Shown here: piece by piece, positions 63,983 through 64,000 of the stretch
Position numbering within the stretch: the stretch's first letter is position 1
How the letters are laid out: every line of letters starts with the position of its first letter
Assembly: GCA_963748095.1 (NCBI GenBank)
Contig: CAVVIO010000026.1
Coordinates: 95,734-159,733 of the forward strand
DNA: 64,000 nt
Direction: 5' to 3'
Source of the DNA: CAVVIO01 sp963748095
Lineage (GTDB): Bacteria > Bacteroidota > Bacteroidia > Bacteroidales > UBA10428
Made by a program: the position numbers and the translations under genes
Notes under the pieces: model-generated
The model's database searches: none
What the model saw: only the letters and a program-made list of their open reading frames with translations
Told to the model about the DNA's origin: nothing

Positions 63983-64000
63983 TTGTCCTCCAGATATCTT
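63955..64000 (-). CDS. GIY-YIG nuclease-family protein, unit 4, partial
   Basis: Only the last 14 codons and the stop are in the window (ending GVVTPSAS). The rest lies beyond the right edge. Confidence 0.8.
   Translation of the reverse strand, partial: RYLEDNGVVTPSAS

Larger units (their letters stand above)
62391..64000 (-). repeat. 469-bp tandem array of GIY-YIG units
   Basis: Three full units start at about 62391, 62860 and 63329; a fourth begins at 63798 and runs off the window. The A-run landmark before the hairpin occurs at 62410, 62879, 63348 and 63817, always 469 bp apart. Each unit contains, on the minus strand, a GIY-YIG gene, a tRNA-Pro-like element and a hairpin. Units 1 and 3 share GCTAGCC, units 2 and 4 share GCTATCC, which implies a dimer-wise history. 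Confidence 0.95.

Noticed and set aside
62391..64000. Integron cassette array with attC sites
   Set aside because: Palindromes occur in each unit but no GTTRRRY/RYYYAAC core pair and no integrase were found; all units carry the same gene.
62391..64000. CRISPR array
   Set aside because: Units are 469 bp and nearly identical throughout, with no short repeat and variable spacer.

Overview
The window reads as a chromosomal segment of a Bacteroidota bacterium, probably of the class Bacteroidia. It is AT-rich and promoters fit the Bacteroidota -7 consensus TAnnTTTG. There is a Bacteroidota-type Rpb6-like RNA polymerase omega subunit in the block bamD-rpoZ-coaBC-porD, and three proteins end in type IX secretion (T9SS) sorting domains. 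SusCD-era style carbohydrate enzymes (fucosidase, rhamnosidase, SASA esterase) and many lipoproteins are also present. No rRNA, CRISPR array, transposase or ordinary complete tRNA was seen.

Layout: 1-2.4 kb, a B12/radical SAM protein cut by the window edge and a membrane LytTR regulator. 2.7-4.7 kb and 13.0-14.8 kb, two BlaI repressor plus M56 (BlaR1-like) sensor cassettes whose sensors carry different C-terminal domains (carboxypeptidase-regulatory-like plus TonB_C; M23 peptidase). 5.0-6.4 kb, a frameshifted GH29 fucosidase. 6.5-12.8 kb, a TMEM175 channel, envelope proteins and a DUF3857/transglutaminase pair. 15-20 kb, a flavin-type/GNAT fusion, an alpha/beta hydrolase, membrane and barrel proteins. 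20.5-24 kb, a large secreted repeat protein. 24.4-27.5 kb, an S41 protease with a partner. 28-34 kb, a PAS histidine kinase, its NarL-type regulator, a receiver-only regulator and a membrane LuxR regulator. 34-36.7 kb, a frameshifted GH78 rhamnosidase. 37-39 kb, a beta-helix/T9SS pair. 39.5-50 kb, lipoproteins, a J-like mini-protein, an esterase and a SatD/DUF3307 operon. 50-52.7 kb, a SASA esterase with three repeated modules. 53-58.9 kb, the housekeeping block, an alpha-oxoamine synthase and thioredoxin reductase. 59-62 kb, a double-thioredoxin protein, a nitroreductase and a DUF4380 protein. 62.2 kb to the end, a GIY-YIG array.

The most unusual region is 62391-64000: an exact 469-bp tandem array that runs off the window. 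Each unit holds, on the minus strand, a GIY-YIG nuclease gene, then a tRNA-Pro(GGG)-like element that begins inside the last codons of the gene, then a 13-bp stem hairpin. The tRNA-like element has enlarged D- and T-loops whose inserted segments are complementary to each other (6 bp plus 5 bp). I know of no standard annotation for this arrangement, and it is my main candidate for an undescribed system.

Two further regulatory patterns stand out. A composite operator (two 20-bp palindromes 29 bp apart) occurs both upstream of the satD-like operon and upstream of the neighbouring esterase. Each BlaI/M56 cassette is preceded by two 16-bp dyads spaced 20 bp. Three genes appear broken by single-base frameshifts (GH29, GH78, DUF3307); sequencing error and real decay cannot be separated here.
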